This document shows, in pieces, positions 6,361 through 6,546 of a DNA stretch of 6,546 nucleotides. How positions within the stretch are numbered: the first letter of the stretch is position 1; each line of letters starts with the position of its first letter. Location of the stretch: assembly GCA_900555805.1 (NCBI GenBank), contig USMJ01000073.1, positions 1-6,546 of the forward strand, written 5' to 3'. The position numbers were made by a program, and so were the translations under genes. The DNA comes from an uncultured Oscillospiraceae bacterium. GTDB taxonomy: Bacteria; Bacillota; Clostridia; Oscillospirales; Acutalibacteraceae. The notes under the pieces were generated by a model that saw only the letters and a list, made by a program, of their open reading frames with translations, had not been told where the DNA came from and made no database searches.

Positions 6361-6372
6361 GGGGATATCCCC
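6361..6372 (+). repeat. Perfect 12-bp palindrome GGGGATATCCCC
   Basis: The palindrome lies 6 bases after the long hairpin and can form a four-pair GC stem with an ATAT loop. Its TATCC half is also complementary to GGATA at 6286-6290 and to GGATA of the dnaJ ribosome binding region at 6405-6409. Confidence 0.7.
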
Positions 6373-6375
6373 GAA

Positions 6376-6400
6376 ACACACGAGCATCTATCCGATGTGT
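6376..6400 (+). other. Hairpin just upstream of the dnaJ ribosome binding site
   Basis: ACACACG (6376-6382) pairs with CG (6393-6394) and TGTGT (6396-6400), with A6395 bulged and a ten-base loop. It ends one base before the purine-rich AAAGGA at 6402-6407. The loop contains TATC of TATCC (6389-6393), which can instead pair with GGATA (6405-6409). Formation excludes the long-range pairing of the spacer ends. Confidence 0.45.
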
Positions 6401-6402
6401 GA

Positions 6403-6546
<144 letters not shown>

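Overview
The window looks like chromosomal DNA from a Gram-positive anaerobe of the Clostridia, most likely of the Ruminococcus/Oscillospiraceae type. The signs are the gene order hrcA-grpE-dnaK-dnaJ behind a CIRCE operator, a DnaK that lacks the roughly 24-residue insertion near residue 75 found in proteobacterial DnaK, strong AGGAGG-type ribosome binding sites, frequent AGA arginine codons, and a large secreted BspA-type leucine-rich-repeat protein of the kind common in gut Clostridia. The genus is inferred, not shown.

Region 1 (1-266) is mostly regulatory. Bases 1-109 may hold the start of a divergent minus-strand gene, but the evidence is weak. Bases 143-186 carry four tandem 11-bp units (CTTAAG-type), which abut a promoter with a poor -35 and a good -10. 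This is the layout expected of a promoter activated by an OmpR/PhoB-family response regulator.

Region 2 (267-2477) is one gene for a 736-residue secreted protein: signal peptide, a short beta-rich start, six irregular leucine-rich repeats, a spacer region, then fourteen exact 23-residue repeats (69 bp each, no length change) and a family-typical C-terminal cap. It ends in its own hairpin terminator (2522-2559), so it is a separate transcription unit from what follows.

Region 3 (about 2637-6546) is the class I heat-shock operon. A near-consensus promoter (TTGACA, 17 bp, TATATT) is followed by a CIRCE inverted repeat in the untranslated leader, where HrcA is expected to bind. HrcA (repressor), GrpE (nucleotide exchange factor), DnaK (Hsp70) and the first 43 codons of DnaJ (J-protein) follow on the same strand. 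HrcA shuts off its own operon when unstressed; DnaJ delivers substrate and stimulates DnaK ATPase, and GrpE resets DnaK by releasing ADP.

Most of the window is ordinary. The parts that deserve a second look are the phased 11-bp repeats before the surface-protein gene, an extra CIRCE half-site inside the heat-shock promoter, the triplet (B-A-A) higher-order pattern in the leucine-rich repeats, and above all the 160-base dnaK-dnaJ spacer. That spacer is GC-rich, can fold into several stable hairpins enclosed by pairing of its own ends, and contains short motifs complementary to the dnaJ ribosome binding site. I see no clear evidence of a wholly new system, CRISPR array, insertion sequence, tRNA or rRNA.
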